From: Nothophaeocryptopus gaeumannii
Lineage: Eukaryota; Ascomycota; Dothideomycetes; Mycosphaerellales; Mycosphaerellaceae
Assembly: GCA_031771865.1 (NCBI GenBank)
Contig: JASISA010000026.1
Coordinates: forward strand, 868,001 to 932,000
DNA: 64,000 nt
Direction of reading: 5' to 3'
Part shown: piece after piece, positions 50,829 to 63,230 of the stretch
Layout of the letters: every line of letters begins with the position of its first letter
Position numbering within the stretch: the first letter of the stretch is position 1
Made by a program: the position numbers and the translations under genes
Notes under the pieces: generated by a model
Told to the model about the DNA's origin: nothing
Seen by the model: the letters and a program-made list of their open reading frames with translations, nothing else
Databases searched by the model: none

Positions 50829-53800
50829 CTAACCCCATGTTCCACCTCCACCTCTCCCTTGTCTCCTCTGCGAACTCAACCTCCATTCATCCTCTCCAGC
50901 AAACCTATTATGCAATGGCTGAATCCTCTCTGCCTGCTTCCTCTTACTCAAGCCCATTCCATCCTTACCCGCAACCTTGAAAAATGTCGGCGCCGCTTCG
51001 ACCAGCCATTTCGGCTCAATAGCCGTAACATTATGCATGTACTCTCGCGTCGTCTCAACCAGGGAGTGGTATATAACGTGTTCGGCTGCCTTGCCAAAAA
51101 GAGCTGAAGCTGGATGCATGTAGACGGGCGTGCCTTCGACGAGGGTCTTATAGCCTTCTTGAGGGTCTTTGCGAGCGGAGTTGCGGAAGAAGCCGGCGCA
51201 GAGGGATTGGCGTACTCGGGTTGTGTCGCGACCGCAGGAGAGGACTTTTAGTCTATGTCGATCGAGAATCTGTACGAGTTGCTTTCGCACATCCTCTGCG
51301 CGACGCATGTTTCTCGGCTGGATGAAGTTCTCAAAACACCAGGCATCGTTGCGACCGGCGCCTTTCCAGCCATTATATACGTTGAGTAGAGTGAGGTGGT
51401 CTCCAGCCGGGTCGTGGAAGCGGGCTTTCTTTTGATCTGCTTGTTGTTGCTTCTCCTTAGGCCTATGGAAGACCGTTTGGACGGCTGAGATCATAGCGAC
51501 GATTGATAGCATCTCTTCGCTACATCCCAGTTCGACAGAAGTTATGAGTGACTTCCCTAGAGCGGGGTCCATAGGGAAGTCAGCCATGCGACGTCCGAGT
51601 CTCGTGAGTAGACCTTCGTCGTCGAGTGCACCGAGTGCATAGAGCTCTTCAAGTGCTGTAAGCATAGTATTGGTAGGTGGAGGATCCATAAAGTCAAAGC
51701 CGAGAAGGTCATTGATACCCATGGCTTTGAGCATGAGGATGGTATTCGAAAGATTCTGTCGTTGGATTTCTGGAATCGTTGTAGGAAGCATCTCGCTTTG
51801 GAAGGCGGACTCGGTGTATAGTCTGAAGCACTTGCCCGGGCCTGTACGTCCAGCGCGGCCTGAACGTTGTTTCGCCTGAGCTTGCGAAATCGGAGTGACC
51901 TGCAGACGGTCCATGCCCAGCTTAGCATCGTAAGCAGTCTGTTTGACGAATCCGGGATCGACGACAAAGTAAATGCCGTCGATGGTGATGGACGTTTCGG
52001 CAATATTCGTCGCAATGACTACCTTTCTCCCGCCAGGTGGAGGAGGCTCGAAAATCCGAGAGGCGACTTCGGACGGCAGAGCTCCATAGATGGGCAAGAT
52101 GACCAACTCAGGTACTTCAGGCCCAAGCGCTTTCATGCGTTCGTAAAGAATCTCACTGCTCGTGTCGATCTCCTCCTTGCCTGTCAAGAACAGCAATATG
52201 TCACCCGGCTTCTCCGTAAGGTGGATCTGCATGACCGTAGTAAGCGCCGTGTCCAGGTAGTCACTCTCCGGCTCGCGACTGTACAGGATCTCGACTGGAT
52301 ACGTCCTTCCGGGAATGGTGAGAATGGGACATTCGTTGAAGTAAGACGAAAACTTTTCGGCGTCCAGTGTCGCTGAGGTCACAATCAGCTTCATGTCAGG
52401 GCGTTTCTTCAGTGTCTTTTTCAAGAGTCCGAACAGCACATCGGTAGCGATGGTACGTTCGTGGGCCTCGTCAAGCATGATCACGCTGTATTTGTTGAGC
52501 TCCGGATCCAGCAAGATCTCACGTTGCATGATTCCGTCGGTCATGTACTTGATCTTGGTACTATCGTTGGTCTTATCCTCGAAACGGATCGTGTACCCAA
52601 CTTCTTCGCCAAGCCTACAACCGACTTCGTCAGCTACACGAGCGGCGACAGACATCGCTGCCACACGACGAGGCTGTGTGCAGCCTATCATGCCGTTGTT
52701 GGCAAATCCGTCTTCCGCAAGATATTGTGTAAGTTGGGTCGTCTTTCCAGAACCCGTGTCACCAACCACGATGAGGAGTTGGCATTGCCTGCAAGCTTCG
52801 AGGAACTGCTTGCGCATTTTGTATGCAGGCAGACTTTCTCGTTGCTCTTTGATGGACATGCTCGTCCTCTTTCCGAGCTCGCCCCGGCCGGTGGCCAGCT
52901 TCTTCCACTCTGGCACTTCTTGCGCGCCAGCTTTCGGTTGCTTCAGATCGCTGGCGAAGCGACGCTCTCCTGGAGCAACCATGGGATCGTTCCATTCCTG
53001 GTTGAGATCAGTTTTCGCAGCCTCTGCTTTTGCTTTGTCTTGTGCTTCCTGCTGCCGAAGATCTCGGCGCTCCTTGGCTAACACGTCTCCCTGCATTGCA
53101 GCTCTGTTCATGCTACCGTCTGGCGCTTTGATCACACGAATCGGGGACAATTCGAGGGACTGTTTCGTTTGTCCAGCCAAGAAAGGAGGCTCTTCTTCTC
53201 GAACTTCAATATCGACATCCTCTTCTTCCTCAATTGGCTCTCCATTGACCGCGGCGTTGTACTCGTCATCCAGGTCGGGATAGTCTGAGGCCTTGATCAC
53301 ACCAGACGCGATCAATTGTCGTATCTCCCATCTTTCAGGACTGGTCATCCGCTTCTTCTGCTTCCGTCCATTTGAGGGCGTGTCGATGACTGGCACAGTG
53401 CTGTCCAGCCCATTGCTGCCATTTAATCCCACTGCATTCGCACCGGTAGCACTTTGCAGGCGCCTACTCGGATTGAGATCTTGTCCAGTCTGTTGATCCA
53501 CCTCGGCCATACTTAGGCTTATCCGCTGATCCTGCATTTTCATCACTTTCACCTTGACCTCCTGATTTCGCGCGACCAGATCGCTGGGGTGGTTGACTTT
53601 ATATTCTGCCATCGCGGACACATGTACCAGACCGTCCACTTTGCCCTTGACGCCGTACAAGTTGACAAAAACGCCAAAGTCCTTGACGCCAGTAACGCGC
53701 CCATCATAAACTTTGTATAACACTGGAGCATCATCAAGTTCTGGCTCCCTCCTCCCTCGATCATGAGAATCTCGCCTGCTCCGTCGCTCTTTCCGAGGTT

Positions 53801-54362
53801 CACGATCATCCCTGTGTCGCCGTTCTGATCGTTCAGAAGGCCGATGCGAGCGTGTGCGGCCGAACTCGTCCTCGAAGAGATAGTCGTCGTTGTTCGATCG
53901 CTGTCGTTTACTCGATCGCTCCTTTTCCTCGACATGTCGCACTGGCGAAACACTGCGCTTCCTCCCTGTCGCTTTGGGCGGTCCTGCCATGGATTCGAGT
54001 GCCGCGAAGGTATCATCCATGTCGTCTTCCATCGCGACGGCCTTATCTGGGATCGCTAAGCCCTTGAACTTCTCCGTTCGATCGACCGTCTTTGAGGGCG
54101 GGGAGTGGTCCTTCTCAGTATGGCCATTCGACTTGAACCGAGGATGCATCGTACGAATCAGGCGATCGATGGACTCGGCGAGAGAGGACGGAAAGTCGAA
54201 CTCGCCCGTCTTCTCCTTGAAATCGGCCAATTTGGCGCATTTGGCGTGTTCTGCGATGACATACTCGGCAATCGTTTTGTCGGAAATGCCCAGATAGTTG
54301 TTGATCTCACTAGTCACTTTCGAGACCAGCGAGAGGAGCTCGAGCTGCTCCAAGTCGTCCAT
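50829..54362 (-). CDS. PRP22: DEAH-box pre-mRNA splicing RNA helicase PRP22
   Basis: Intronless 1,177 aa from ATG 54362. Prp22/DHX8 releases mature mRNA from the spliceosome. Seen in order: an N-terminal helical domain (LGISDKTIAEYVIAEH), an Arg/Ser/Glu-rich linker, an S1 RNA-binding domain near residues 215-290 (YDGRVTGVKDFGVFVNLYG), the P-loop GDTGSGKTT near residue 534, DEAHERT near residue 628, SATLDAEKF, TNIAETSITIDGIYFVVDPG and QRSGRAGRTGPGKCFRLY, then the HA2 and OB-fold domains ending with WLVEAAPTFFKVA. The length and the S1 domain separate it from Prp2, Prp16 and Prp43. Confidence 0.96.
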   Translation of the reverse strand: MDDLEQLELLSLVSKVTSEINNYLGISDKTIAEYVIAEHAKCAKLADFKEKTGEFDFPSSLAESIDRLIRTMHPRFKSNGHTEKDHSPPSKTVDRTEKFKGLAIPDKAVAMEDDMDDTFAALESMAGPPKATGRKRSVSPVRHVEEKERSSKRQRSNNDDYLFEDEFGRTRSHRPSERSERRHRDDREPRKERRSRRDSHDRGRREPELDDAPVLYKVYDGRVTGVKDFGVFVNLYGVKGKVDGLVHVSAMAEYKVNHPSDLVARNQEVKVKVMKMQDQRISLSMAEVDQQTGQDLNPSRRLQSATGANAVGLNGSNGLDSTVPVIDTPSNGRKQKKRMTSPERWEIRQLIASGVIKASDYPDLDDEYNAAVNGEPIEEEEDVDIEVREEEPPFLAGQTKQSLELSPIRVIKAPDGSMNRAAMQGDVLAKERRDLRQQEAQDKAKAEAAKTDLNQEWNDPMVAPGERRFASDLKQPKAGAQEVPEWKKLATGRGELGKRTSMSIKEQRESLPAYKMRKQFLEACRQCQLLIVVGDTGSGKTTQLTQYLAEDGFANNGMIGCTQPRRVAAMSVAARVADEVGCRLGEEVGYTIRFEDKTNDSTKIKYMTDGIMQREILLDPELNKYSVIMLDEAHERTIATDVLFGLLKKTLKKRPDMKLIVTSATLDAEKFSSYFNECPILTIPGRTYPVEILYSREPESDYLDTALTTVMQIHLTEKPGDILLFLTGKEEIDTSSEILYERMKALGPEVPELVILPIYGALPSEVASRIFEPPPPGGRKVVIATNIAETSITIDGIYFVVDPGFVKQTAYDAKLGMDRLQVTPISQAQAKQRSGRAGRTGPGKCFRLYTESAFQSEMLPTTIPEIQRQNLSNTILMLKAMGINDLLGFDFMDPPPTNTMLTALEELYALGALDDEGLLTRLGRRMADFPMDPALGKSLITSVELGCSEEMLSIVAMISAVQTVFHRPKEKQQQADQKKARFHDPAGDHLTLLNVYNGWKGAGRNDAWCFENFIQPRNMRRAEDVRKQLVQILDRHRLKVLSCGRDTTRVRQSLCAGFFRNSARKDPQEGYKTLVEGTPVYMHPASALFGKAAEHVIYHSLVETTREYMHNVTAIEPKWLVEAAPTFFKVAGKDGMGLSKRKQAERIQPLHNRFAGEDEWRLSSQRRQGRGGGGTWG

Positions 54363-55238
54363 GTTGGCGGCCGATAAGTGGCGTGCGGTCGGCGAGGAGG
54401 CAACTTGTTGAAAGAAAGCAACATGTGAGAGAAGTTGTGCCTGAGTCGCGAAAGAGATCGGACGGCAGCTGCCGCGCGGGGCGACCGGTAAACTCTAAAT
54501 TCACATGACTCGCGCCCAGATAGCAACAACTGCCCGAGAACTCGCTCGTGCTCGCACCTTTAACCTACTGACATCGACCCACTTCATCAATATTTCGTGC
54601 TCCTGCACATGTCTTTCTACGTCAACCCTTCTCATCGTGATTTTGCCGGAGGTGATTATCCACCTCTTGGGCCCTCGGCCTTCCTGATCTGCGCGCGCTT
54701 TCAGAATACTCCGCCGCATACACGAACTGTCATGGCCTGAGACGTTGCAATGCTGACTTTCAGCAATGGAGAGTACACGCATAGAAATCTGCCAAGAATG
54801 CCTAATTCGTGAGCCTGCACGACGAGGCTCACTGTTGGACTACCGTTTCCACGCCCTTGAAGTAGATTGGCATATGCGGCTACTCCGTAGTACGACCGAC
54901 AGCATGGCTCACGTAGCCGCAACTTAGTGCTTTCCGTAAGAAAGGGAACCTGTCACTGGCTGGACGAGGCTGGATGAGCAGCCTGTCGAAGACGAGAGAC
55001 CTCGCACTGCAACAGGACTTCCTCGTCCCATGACTTCAAACATCTGAGTGAGCGTAACACGGTGTCTGCGCCTCAGTACACCAGGTCATTGCGGCACTAC
55101 ATGGCGCTTCTAATGACCATGAATTGGTCGTGCTACAATGTCTCGGCTCCGCAGACTGCTGAGCCATTGGCAAGACATGAAAGACGACAATCGATGGTGT
55201 GGTGAGCGTGTTCGCAAATCCGAGTCGAACTGACCACC
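54363..55238. other. Intergenic, PRP22 promoter and spacer
   Basis: 876 bp without recognisable genes. Confidence 0.4.
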
Positions 55239-56772
55239 ATGCAAGTCCTCTGCCCTCTCGCAATTCTCTTAGCTGTTGTCTCTGCTCAGACGTTCGAAGA
55301 CTGTACAGAAGAGGCCTTGGGCAGTAACGCAGCGCTCTACACATTCCCTATCGAATGCTTTCTGGAACGGTGAAGTCCTTTATACGCTTTGAACGTCCGT
55401 CCCTATAACCTCAACCATCCATGGACACCTAGAGCTATTAACTATCCTCGGACGACGTAGGAATTTGCGAGCGTGGTGAGCTGTGCTAACCGATACAAAT
55501 CAGACAACACAACTGTGCAGGCAAGAAGCGGCGGGCACAGCTTCTCGACTGTTGTACAAGAGTCTCCTTAAGCATTTTGTATCGATCTTCTGACCACGAC
55601 ATAGGCCTCGGAGGAAAAGATGGCGCACTAATTGTGGAAACCAAGAGCCTCAACAACTTCACGTACGATGCGACAGACCGACCGGGCAACAGACTCCAGG
55701 ATGTAACTGCTGGCCTGAAGGGAGTCAATCTCGTGATGGCGTACGGAGTGAATGGCGACATGGGAGCAGGAGTACACATCACGATCGGTGGCCTCGGAAC
55801 TATGGGACGCCAGTACGGGTTGGCGGTTGACCAAGTAGTCACAATGTAGTGTGTCCAATCGAACGGTACTATTGAAATTGCTTCAGAGGACTCCAATCCG
55901 GACTTGTTCTTCGCGCCTCGAGTAGCTGGGGCCTGTTTCGCCATTGTCACGAGCTTCACTATTAATACTCATGCTACTCCTACGGTCACCAACATTCAGT
56001 ACAGCATCGCCGCTAGTCAAATTTCGGATCTGGCAGACACATGGTACGCGTGGCAACATTTCGTTGCGCAACTGAACATGACTCGTCTCTTCGGAGGTAC
56101 TTTGACGGTCTCAGGGCCGCTTCTTATCTTCCAAGGCACGTACTACGGCCCAGAGGCCGAGCTCGCTGAGTCGAATCTCGAAGCTATATTACCCACTGGC
56201 AACTCGAGCTTTCAAATCACGAGCAGCATCGTCCCGACGACGATCTTCAACCTCCTAGATTTCCTCGTCGACCTCGTCGATGCAACAACAACACACTTCT
56301 ATGCCAAGAGTCTCAAATTCACACAGAACACGCTGCTCTCGCTCGACCAAGCGAGAGAGCTATTCGCCTACATCGATGTCGTTCCCAAGGGCCCTCTTCT
56401 GTCTCTCTCTGGCTTCACCTGGTCCATAACATGGGATCTTGAAGGAGACGCACTCTCTGATCCTGCCCAAGACGCTACGGCTTACTGGCATAGAGATGCC
56501 CTCTTCTTCCTACAGAGCTACACTGTCGACGTTATAACCTTGACTGGAAAGGTGAACAATGTATCAAGAGACTTCCTGCAAGGCGTGAATGAAAAATTGT
56601 ATGGTCTGGGCTTGGATTTGATGAGAGTGCGTATCCGGGTTATGTAGACTACGCTGTACAAGATCCTCAGAGGGCATAGTGGGGAGGCAATGTTGAGAGG
56701 CTGAAGCAAATCAAGGCGATAGTTGATCCGGATGGTATATTTTGGAACGCACAGAGTGTACAGGCTGCTTGA
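55239..56772 (+). pseudogene. AA7-type FAD oxidase relic
   Basis: Starts with a signal peptide (ATG 55239, MQVLCPLAILLAVVSAQTF). Family blocks follow in pieces: VRPYNLNHPWTPRAINYPRTT*EFASVVSC, TTVQARSGGHSFST with the FAD-binding His, IGLGGKDGALIVETKSLNNF, TIGGLGTMGRQYGLAVDQVV, then TAG at 55847 and NPDLFFAPRVAGACFAIVTSF. Near the end the frame shifts to SAYPGYVDYAVQDPQRA*WGGNVERLKQIKAIVDPDGIFWN. I count at least three in-frame stops and two frameshifts. Also GDMGAGVHITIGG replaces the GTC..VGIGGH segment, so the covalent FAD cysteine is missing. It is an old relic, separate from the intact copy at 28.9 kb. Confidence 0.85.
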
Positions 56773-57349
56773 GCTGGTGAAGTTCTTGCTGTGTCTGCTT
56801 TGCTTCTCACCAAGAACGTGAATTTTACTTTCTTTCTCCAAGATGGAGTTGAGACTTGTACAGATACACCCGGCGATTGAATCCCGACGATATTCACTAA
56901 AACACAGTCCACACGACCATCTCCGAAGTATGGCACATCATCGTGGGGCAAGCGCCACGATTTGGATTTGCCGCAATAGCAGAAGATCATCACTAATTGA
57001 GCCCGCTCAACCAAAATCCTCGAAAGCTGTGCACAGTCGTGGATGTTCGACGTCACAATAGGCTTCACGGGCAGAGAGATGAGCGAATCGAAGCTGCAGC
57101 TCCGACACTAGCGTTCATGTGTCTAACCGCATATGGCTACCACAGAAGTCTTGGCTGAGAGCATATGCTCCTCTTGGTGCCGTGAGATGGCCATGCGAGA
57201 TGGATCCTGCTCCGAGATTGATAAACGTTTCTGTTGTTGATGCTGATCTTTGAGGAAAATTGTTGAAGGCTTTCTTAAGATATAGAGGTCCGTTGTCTTC
57301 CAGCCCACGGCAGCTCTTGTGCTTGTAACTTTTGTGTTGCTCAAACAAG
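56773..57349. other. Intergenic, promoter side of the secreted GMC gene
   Basis: 577 bp with no recognisable gene. Confidence 0.4.
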
Positions 57350-59284
57350 ATGGCAGGCCATCTCTTCTTCCTCTCCCTCCTAGCAAGCAGCTCCACAGCC
57401 AGCGTAGTCAACCAATACTTCTCCGGCCACCACCTCACCGGATCATCGTTTGGTATTTCAGCAAAGAACGCAACCTACGACTATGTAATAGTAGGCGGCG
57501 GCCTCGCCGGCTCCGTCCTCGCCGCGCGCCTCACCCAACATTCCTCCGCCTCAGTCGCTTTAATCGAAGCCGGCTCCTTCTACGAACTCACCAACGGAAA
57601 CTGGTCGCAAATCCCATACTGGAGCGAGCAATGGGTCGGCGCCGAAGAAGACGACTGGCAACCGAATATCGATTGGGGCTTGTTCACAGAACCGCAAGTA
57701 AATGGGAAAAGGATCCATTATGCGCAGGGGAAGAACCTTGGTGGGAGTAGCGGGAGAAATCAGATGATGTATCATCGTCCCACGGTGGGGAGTCAGGATA
57801 AATGGGCAGAAGTAGTTGGGGATTTGTCCTGGAGTTGGGACAACATGACAACTTATTATAAGAGATCCGTGAATTTTACGCACCAGAGGTTTGGGAGGCC
57901 GGGGAATGCGACGCCTTCTCTAGATGCGAGTGCGTATGAGGCTGAGGGAGGACCGTTGAAATTGACATATCCGGCGTATGTCAATCCGTTTGCGTATTCC
58001 GGGGCGAAGGCGTTTGCGAATATTGGGTTGAGGATGTTGCAGGATTTCTCTTCGGGGGTGCTTGCTGGGGGGTGTTCGTATTGGCCTTTTACGCAGGATG
58101 CCACCACTGGCTTGAGGAGTTCGGCTGAGTCGAGTTTCTTGGCTGAGGCTTTTGGAAGAGAGGGTTTGACGACTTATGTCAACTCGCATGCGAGTCATAT
58201 TCTCTTCTCGAGCAACGGCACGGCGACGGGGATCAACGTGACCGTTGCTGGTGTTGGTGGTTTCCGGCATTTCACTCTTTCTGCGAAGAAGGAGGTTATT
58301 GTTTCAGCTGGAGCTTGGCATTCGCCGCAGTTGTTGATGGTTTCCGGGATTGGACCGACAGAAACGCTGCAAAAGTACAACATATCGGTCGTCAAGGACG
58401 CTCCCGGTGTCGGACAGAACATGTGGGATACGCACAATGTTGGAGGACCAACATACGAAGTGACAACCCCCGGATACTCGTACTGGCAGATGGAGGGCCC
58501 AATGTTGAGCGCCCAGGCTCAATTGCTGGCCAACGGCACGGGACCTTTGACGAATACTGGTCTCGACTTTGGTGCATGGGACAAGTTGCCAAACTCCTCG
58601 CTTGCTCAGATGACGCCTGCTGGAAGAGCGGCTCGAGCTTCGTTCCCGGCTGATTGGCCCGATATCGAGTATGGCTTCTCAGCTTCCAGCAGGACTTTGA
58701 CTGCATCCGACTCTTCAAAGCAATACGGCTCGATCGGGTGTCTGGTCATTGCTCCTAGTTCTCGCGGCAACATGACTATTCAGTCTGCGAGCAACCTTGT
58801 GCCTCCGATCATCAACCCCAATTGGCTGCTAGAGGAGACTGATCAGGAGGTCGCCATCCAGGCATACAAGCGGGCGCGAAAAGCTTGGGAGGCTGTGCCT
58901 GTCAAGATCGGAGATGAGGTCTTCCCGGGCAAGAATCTAACGAGTGATGCTGACCTGTTGAAGGCCATTCTGGCAAACATCAGTCCCATCCACCATTCTT
59001 CGTCATCTTGTAAGTTGACTTCTGTTCCTCTCTGACAGTTTGGTGAGCCGTGCTTATTGATATTTCTAGGTGCCATGGGAAAGGCTGACAACCCAATGGC
59101 GGTCGTGGATTCCAAGGCCAGAGTTTTCGGTGTCAAAAACCTCCGGGTCATCGACTCATCTTCGTTCCCATTCACACCGCCCGGGCATACTCAGGCAGTG
59201 ACGTATGCGCATGCGGAGAAGCTTGTGGAAGACGTCTTGGCGGACTACCATGCGCCAGCATCGGTCCAGGTCGTTGGTCTATGA
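57350..59284 (+). CDS. Secreted GMC oxidoreductase (AA3-type)
   Basis: Two exons: 57350-59009 and 59070-59284; intron 59010-59069 (GTAAGT...TTTCTAG). Product 624 aa. Signal peptide MAGHLFFLSLLASSSTASV. Seen: FAD motif YDYVIVGGGLAGSVLAARLTQ, GKNLGGSSGRNQMMYHRP, AGAWHSPQLLMVSGIGP, PGVGQNMWDTHNV, the first catalytic His in SPIHHSSSSCAMG (the block is built across the splice) and the second in PPGHTQAVTYAHAEKL. Several N-x-S/T sites support secretion. AA3 enzymes oxidise sugars or aryl alcohols, giving hydrogen peroxide or reduced quinones for plant-biomass turnover; the substrate cannot be read from sequence. ATG 57350 is chosen because it places the signal peptide first. Confidence 0.93.
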
Positions 59285-60770
59285 ACAGATGGTAGATGTT
59301 GAATGTCGAAACGAACGAATGCATCTGGTCCAAGTCAATACGCCTTTGATGTCAATGAACATGCCTTCCTGCCTTCCTGCCTTTGACCGATGCATGTGAC
59401 AATCCGTGAAGTTTATTCCAACGTCACTGGGCGTCGAGGCTCGTTCCCATCGTGGATTACATCCTGTTTCCTGGTTCGTGTGACTGCATGAAAGAGAACA
59501 CCTGCACGTTGAGCCTGCTGTCCCGTCTTACCTCACCCACATCACCCACTTAGTTGAAACAAGCCAAATACAAGGCAACGCGCACGCAACCCGGCTTGCA
59601 CGGTTCGTTGTTGACGGACTGAGATGCGCCTGTGATGCTACTCGCATGCCTCTTCCGGATACGGGAATCGAGACGAAGCGACTAGTCAGGAACGCAGCGC
59701 AGGCAACCAGTCAAGGAGTGGCAGCAGTCAGCACCACCCGGAGTAGAAATACAAAGCTTTCGCCAAACATGTTGGAGTTGCACAAGCACCAGTGCGTGAC
59801 ACCGACCCTGGGCGTGTTCGTTTTCACAAGCTTGTGAAAGGTGTCGCGTGGGCGTACGTAGCTGAATCCGTGGCACGATCTGGACTGGTTGGGCGAGGAT
59901 TGTCCGGAAGAGAAATTTCCCATTGCCGTCCCAACCGTAGAGTACAGTAACATCGCGTTCGCAAGAGCCGTGGTGCGGCGGTGGCGGTTGCCTTGGCTCG
60001 CACAGAGCGACGGTCGGCCTACTTTTGTGTACAGTTGAGATGGAGGTCGTCCGCTATAGTTCTATCGTTGCTTGCATGTCGATGTATTCGGCGAATCTGC
60101 AGAGGTGCAGTTCAGTTCTAGAAGAACAATGGAAGGATGGAAGATCTGCGAGCAACCCAGGAACCGCCAATCAGAGAGGCGCCTTTATCTACAGTAGCTG
60201 TGGGACGCCGCGTTTAGGCAAGCCGGCGGTACCACTAGAGGACTCTTAATCCCGAATCTCCTCCGAACGCTCGTTGTTGATGATGAGCGCTGGTCGAGGA
60301 AGGTTCATCGTGGTGGGGCTTGCTGAAGAAAGCCCAGCGAAGAATCATCTTCATGCCTCTCTTTCGCATTGTTTTTCTGCCTACACATCCGCCCAACCAC
60401 CGCCAGTAATCTCACGAGAGCACTGCGAGAGGCGTCCCGTCATCTGCACGTGCAAGCCGGCCACAGTCACCGCGTCGCAGCCAATACAGCTGGAAGGAGT
60501 GCTGCATGAGCATTGGTGATCAGCCGCGATACTCCATCTTCCTGCGCCCGCCCCTCCCTCGCCGAGGTTCAGTCTTCGACCTTTTCACCACCTCCACCAC
60601 CGCCCACGCCGCCGCCGACAACACACTCCGGCTTGCGCTGTGCCAACCAGGAAGCTTGTGTTGTAGCTTGCTGGCGCCGAACCAGTCATCTTGTACCACA
60701 CGCTTGCTTGTGCTTGTGCCTGTTGGCTTGCGGGTGACTGTGTGCTATACTAGCTACACCACTACCAGCC
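59285..60770. other. Long intergenic region, kinase promoter and 5' UTR
   Basis: 1.5 kb. GC-rich with CT-rich and proline-codon-like stretches (about 60540-60640) of the kind seen in long fungal 5' UTRs. No gene motif on either strand. Confidence 0.4.
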
Positions 60771-63230
60771 ATGGAGTCCTTCAAGCGCGCCTTCAAGCCG
60801 AACCCCACCGAGCAAGACGCCGTGCAAGGAAGAGATCAGGAGAGTCCAAGCCAAGGTCAGAGCGCCGCCAACCAGGACCTGGCAGATGTCAAGAACGTGA
60901 CAGGGTTGGGCAGCCAGCAGCGCGAAGATCTCAACCCAGAGGCGCAAAAAGAGTTGGCACAGCTGCGAAGCACCTTGCAAAACAACATCCAGTCGTCGCG
61001 CATGCAGCATCATGCGTTTGAGCCGCTGTCCCTCCCGGGCTCGCAGCCAGCATCCAGAGTACGTTTACGTTTACGCATAGTTATGCCTCACACCCCTGCC
61101 CTCTGTATTCTCTCGTGCCACATGCTATGGTTATTCGGATGCCAAATAGGCTCAGCCAGCTGATCGGCTTCTTTCAACAGGTACCCTCCGGCTCCAATAC
61201 GCCGCAAAGGCGATATATGAACGCTGGCTCTAACGAAGCATCACCTAAGCCTTCACCGCCCGCCTCCGCTGTTCACTCTCCACCACTGACACCGGCTGCG
61301 ACTCGCTCACGAGATGCCGCCAACAATAATAACAAAGCGCCCACCAGCGCTCCGGCGGTGCGGCCGCCTCAAGACATTATGACTCCGCAGCGGTCAGCTT
61401 CGCCAGCACGGAACGACGCTACCGGTCCCGTCTCAAGTCATCCCAAATCACAGCCGTCGCACTCCATCGGACCTTCAGGTGATTCACAGCCTCCGTCCAA
61501 AGATGCATCGCCAAGCGGAACCCCTGCGAGCACCGCTCCCGGCACTCCTCGGCCCTTCACACCGTCATTCGATGCGAACATCAAACCACAAGGCAAACGA
61601 CAATCTCAGATTCAAGCCGACACGGGCTACTCAAAGTATCGATTTGGCGACAGAGACCCTGCCGCCGGCTACGCCAACTCAGGTCAAGCCCCTCCAACGA
61701 TATCGACTCAGATGCCCGGACTGCCTAGTTCAGGCTCCGGCAGCGATATTGCCAAAGCCAAAGAGGTGGTAGAGCCTAATAAAAGATCGAGCTTTTTCGG
61801 AGGTATCAAGAAGGATACCAACGACAGCCAGACCACCATCGAAGACAAGGGCCACCAGCATTCAAGCTCCAAGTCGAATCTCAAGCGCTTCTTCAAGGGC
61901 TTCGGCGGCGATCACAAGCACAAACACGATAAGGAGAAGGACCTCTCGTCAAAATCGAACGGCGGGTCAAAGGACGGTTCAAGGACGCCCACACATTCAA
62001 CCACCGGAGGCGAGCCCAATGTGCCTTTCGCTGACGATCATGGCTTGCAATCGAAGTATGGAAAGTTTGGAAAGATGCTTGGCTCTGGAGCTGGTGGCTC
62101 TGTCCGACTTATGAAACGAAGCGGCGACGGCACCGTGTTCGCTGTCAAACAGTTCCGCGATCGACACGCATACGAAAGCGAGCGAGAGTACAACAAGAAA
62201 GTGACTGCAGAGTTCTGTATAGGATCGACTCTACATCACGGCAACATCATCGAGACGATCGACATAATACACGAGAAGGGCAAATGGTACGAGGTCATGG
62301 AGTACGCACCGTTCGATCTATTTGCGACAGTGATGACTGGCAAGATGGGACGAGAAGAAGTCACATGTTCAACACTACAGATCTTGAGCGGTGTCCTGTA
62401 CCTGCATAGTATGGGACTGGCGCATCGAGATTTGAAGTTGGATAACGTGGTCATCAACGAGCATGGCATCATGAAGTTGATCGACTTTGGCAGCGCAGTG
62501 GTTTTCAGGTATCCGTTCGAGAATGACATCGTCCTTGCAACAGGTAAGCTGGCAAATGATTCGTGCTACATAACACTGCAACTGACCTACTCCAGGTGTT
62601 GTTGGATCCGATCCATACCTCGCGCCCGAAGTGTACGACCACGCACGATACGACCCACGTCCCGCCGACATCTGGTCAATAGCGATCATCTTCTGCTGTA
62701 TGACACTGCGCAGATTCCCTTGGAAGGCTCCCCGGATATCGGATAACTCGTACCGACTGTTTGTATCACCACCGGATCCGGACCAGGATAAGCTGCTAGA
62801 CTCTCACCGCAGATCACAAATCCCGAAGCAGGCTGCAACAGCACCGCCTTCCCGGAACCCGAGTAATGCAGGCGAGGACTCGAATGACACGTCGTCGGAG
62901 CAGCATAAGCATCACCATCATCACCACCACCATCACGATGCAAGCCCGCCGGCAGAACTAGTGAGCCGACAACCAACTGCGCAGAATCCGGACTCGCAGC
63001 CCACCATCAAAGGTCCAGTGAGACTGCTCAGATTGTTGCCGCGTGAAACGAGGCACATTATCGGCCGGATGTTGCAGCTGGACCCGGCCAAGCGAGCGGA
63101 CATGGACGAGGTTCTTGCCGACCCGTGGGTGCAGAACGCACTGGTCTGCAGACAAGAGGAGAACGGTGTTGTCATCAAGGCTCCGAATCACACCCACACA
63201 TTGCAACCAAGCAACGCTGGCGGATCGTAG
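60771..63230 (+). CDS. HAL4/SAT4-type serine/threonine protein kinase
   Basis: Three exons: 60771-61058, 61181-62543 and 62596-63230; introns of 122 bp (GTACGT...CAACAG) and 52 bp (GTAAGC...CTGAC...TCCAG). Product 761 aa. A long Ser/Pro/Thr-rich N-terminus precedes the kinase domain from about residue 388: KMLGSGAGGSVRLMKR (glycine loop), FAVKQFR, HRDLKLDNVVIN (about 511), IDFGSAVVF, and GSDPYLAPEV built across the second splice. Hal4/Sat4-type kinases regulate potassium uptake and nutrient permeases at the plasma membrane. Odd: a run of nine to ten histidines near residue 655 (HKHHHHHHHHHD) sits in a low-complexity insert between kinase subdomains before MLQLDPAKRADM. Confidence 0.93.

Noticed and set aside
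52393..53283. Long + strand ORFs opposite PRP22
   Set aside because: Shadows of the helicase reading frame, with serine/leucine-rich composition and no domain.
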